A DNA stretch of 64,000 nucleotides, from assembly GCA_030681795.1 (NCBI GenBank), contig JAUXRG010000067.1, forward strand, positions 1-64,000, written 5' to 3'. Both the position numbers and the translations under genes were made by a program. Position 1 is the stretch's first letter. Each line of letters opens with the position of its first letter. Below the pieces are notes generated by a model, which ran no database searches, was not told the DNA's origin, and was given only the letters and a program-made list of their open reading frames with translations. Source of the stretch: Rubrivivax sp. (lineage in GTDB: Bacteria > Pseudomonadota > Gammaproteobacteria > Burkholderiales > Burkholderiaceae_C). Below, piece after piece: positions 61,820 to 64,000 of the stretch.

Positions 61820-64000
61820 TCAAGTCCGCGTTGCAGCGGCGCCCGAGACCTCGGCCGCATCGGCCACCGCCAGCGCCGTCATATTGACGATGCGCCGCAC
61901 CGTCGCCGAAGGCGTGAGGATGTGCACCGGCTGCGCCGCGCCGAGCAGGATCGGGCCCACCGTGACGCCATGCCCACCCGTGGCCTTGAGCACGTTGAAC
62001 AGGATATTGGCGGCGTCCAGGTTGGGCAGCACCAGCAAATTGGCCTCCCCGCTGAGCGTGGTCTCGGGCAGGTAGCCGCGGCGCACGCTTTCCGAGAGCG
62101 CGGCGTCGCCATGCATCTCGCCGTCGCATTCGATCTCGGGCGCCTGCGCGCGGAACAGCGCGTTCGCGGCGCGCATGCGCTGCGCCGAGGGCCGCGACGA
62201 CGAGCCGAAGATCGAGTGCGAGAGGAAGGCCACCTTGGGCGGCAGGCCGAAGCGCTGCACTTCCGCCGCCGCCATCTTCGCGATATCGGCCAGCTCCTGT
62301 GCGCTGGGCTCTTCGTTGACGAAGGTGTCGGCGATGAACAGCGTGTGCTGGTCGAGCATCAGCGCGTTCATCGCGGCCATGGTGCGCTCGCCCGGCTTGG
62401 CGCCGATGACCTGGCGCACGTGGTCGAGGTGCGCATCGAAGCGGCCGACCAGGCCGCAGATCAGCGCGTCGGCCTCGCCGCGGCGCAGCATCAGCGCGGA
62501 GATCAGCGTATTGGAACGCCGCACCGCGGCCTTGGCCACATCGGGCGTGACGCCCTCGCGCGCCATCAGGCTGCGGTAGAGCTCCCAATACTCGCGGAAG
62601 CGCGGGTCGTTCTCCGGGTCACAGATCTCGAAATCGCGCCCGACCTCCAGGCGCAGCCCGGCGCGCGCGATGCGCATCTTCACCACCTCGGGCCGTCCGA
62701 CCAGGATGGGCTTGGCCAGGCCTTCGTCGAGCACCACCTGCACGGCGCGCAGCACGCGCTCGTCTTCACCTTCGGCGTAGACCACGCGCGCCGGCCGCGC
62801 CTTGGCCGCGGCGAACACCGGGCGCATGAACATGCCCGTCTGGTAGACGAAACGGGTCAGGCTCTGGCGGTAGGCCTCGAGGTCGGCGATCGGCCTTGTC
62901 GCCACGCCGGACTCGGCCGCGGCCTTGGCCACGGCGGGGGCGATGCGCAGGATCAGCCGCACATCGAAGGGCGTAGGGATGATGTACTCGGGCCCGAAGG
63001 TGAGCTCCTTGCCCTGGTAGGCGGCGGCCACTTCGTCGCTGGCCTCGGCCTTGGCCAGGTCGGCGATCTCGCGCACGCAGGCCAGCTTCATGGCTTCGGT
63101 GATCTTGGTGGCGCCGCAATCCAGCGCGCCACGGAAGATATACGGGAAGCACAGGACGTTGTTGACCTGGTTGGGGTAGTCGCTGCGCCCGGTGGCGATG
63201 ATGCAATCGGGCCGCGCGGCCTTGGCCAGCTCGGGCCGGATCTCGGGCTCGGGGTTGGCCAGCGCCAGGATGATGGGCCGCACGGCCATGGTGGTGACCA
63301 TCTCGGCGCTCATCACCCCGGCGGTGGAGCAGCCGAGGAAAACGTCGGCGCCCTTGACCACGTCGGCCAGGTTGCGCGCGTCGGTGCGCTGGCAGTAGCG
63401 CTGCTTGGATTCGTCGAGCTTGCCGGGGCGGCCTTCGTAGATCACGCCCTTGCTGTCGCAGACGAAGACGTTCTCGCGCTTGACGCCCAGGCCCACCATC
63501 ACATCCAGGCAGGCGATGGCCGCCGCACCGGCACCGGAGACGGCCACCTTGACGTCGCCGATCTTCTTGCCCACCAGTTCCAGCCCGTTGAGCAGCGCCG
63601 CCGAACTGATGATGGCGGTGCCATGCTGGTCGTCGTGGAAGACCGGGATATTCATGCGCTCGCTGAGCTTCTTCTCGATATAGAAGCACTCGGGCGCCTT
63701 GATGTCCTCGAGGTTCACGCCGCCCAGCGTGGGCTCCAGCGCGGCGATGATCTCGATGAGCTTGTCGGGGTCATGCTCGGCCAGCTCGATGTCGAAGACG
63801 TCGACACCGGCGAATTTCTTGAACAGGCAGCCCTTGCCTTCCATCACCGGCTTGCCGGCCAGCGGGCCGATGTCGCCCAGGCCCAGGACGGCCGTGCCGT
63901 TGGTGACCACGCCCACCAGGTTGCCGCGGCTGGTGTATTCGGCCGCCAGCGTCGGGTCTTGCTGGATGGCCAGGCAGGCATAGGCCACACCGGGCGAGTA
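61820..64000 (-). CDS. maeB: NADP-dependent malic enzyme with C-terminal phosphotransacetylase-like domain; N-terminus lies beyond the window
   Basis: [46 protein letters not shown]...[22 protein letters not shown]-terminal PTA-like region. Confidence 0.95.
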   Translation of the reverse strand, partial: YSPGVAYACLAIQQDPTLAAEYTSRGNLVGVVTNGTAVLGLGDIGPLAGKPVMEGKGCLFKKFAGVDVFDIELAEHDPDKLIEIIAALEPTLGGVNLEDIKAPECFYIEKKLSERMNIPVFHDDQHGTAIISSAALLNGLELVGKKIGDVKVAVSGAGAAAIACLDVMVGLGVKRENVFVCDSKGVIYEGRPGKLDESKQRYCQRTDARNLADVVKGADVFLGCSTAGVMSAEMVTTMAVRPIILALANPEPEIRPELAKAARPDCIIATGRSDYPNQVNNVLCFPYIFRGALDCGATKITEAMKLACVREIADLAKAEASDEVAAAYQGKELTFGPEYIIPTPFDVRLILRIAPAVAKAAAESGVATRPIADLEAYRQSLTRFVYQTGMFMRPVFAAAKARPARVVYAEGEDERVLRAVQVVLDEGLAKPILVGRPEVVKMRIARAGLRLEVGRDFEICDPENDPRFREYWELYRSLMAREGVTPDVAKAAVRRSNTLISALMLRRGEADALICGLVGRFDAHLDHVRQVIGAKPGERTMAAMNALMLDQHTLFIADTFVNEEPSAQELADIAKMAAAEVQRFGLPPKVAFLSHSIFGSSSRPSAQRMRAANALFRAQAPEIECDGEMHGDAALSESVRRGYLPETTLSGEANLLVLPNLDAANILFNVLKATGGHGVTVGPILLGAAQPVHILTPSATVRRIVNMTALAVADAAEVSGAAATRT

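Noticed and set aside
1-64000. CRISPR arrays, prophage, transposases, toxin-antitoxin or phage-defence islands
   Set aside because: No spaced direct repeats, integrase/transposase motifs or defence-type domains were recognised on either strand.

Overview
This 64 kb, high-GC window looks like the chromosome of a Burkholderiales betaproteobacterium (Rubrivivax/Ideonella/Leptothrix-like, inferred from gene content and repeat families). Most of it is dense housekeeping DNA: a yqgE-ruvX-pyrR-pyrB-pyrC' operon continuing into plsC, a PRPP-synthetase-like gene and an HD-GYP-like gene; phr photolyase; a Pil-Chp chemosensory locus headed by a rubredoxin and ending next to a diguanylate cyclase; thiD, hemL, mpl; a giant hybrid histidine kinase plus a single-domain receiver; a zinc metalloprotease; a beta-barrel/LolA-like/ABC cluster; a fused ATPase-permease ABC-2 transporter; a two-component system; RNB nuclease, tonB, aroE, mtgA, tlpA, accBC, prmA, a PfkB kinase, fba, pyk, ppdK and maeB (truncated at the edge). 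No tRNA, rRNA, CRISPR array, prophage or transposase was recognised. The most unusual signal is a set of short GC-rich palindromic repeats. Some copies abut TGA stop codons. Others are read through in frame inside genes: an insertion in PyrR, a C-terminal tail on PyrB, a 63-bp tandem duplication forming the linker of a fused ABC protein, and a possible N-terminal extension of PpdK. This resembles the Rickettsia palindromic elements (RPEs). Other observations are a dihydroorotase-like protein without its HxH motif, an MBL-fold protein with a disrupted HxHxDH motif, a short inverted repeat with TACAAT on both strands, and apparent absence of aroQ upstream of accB.
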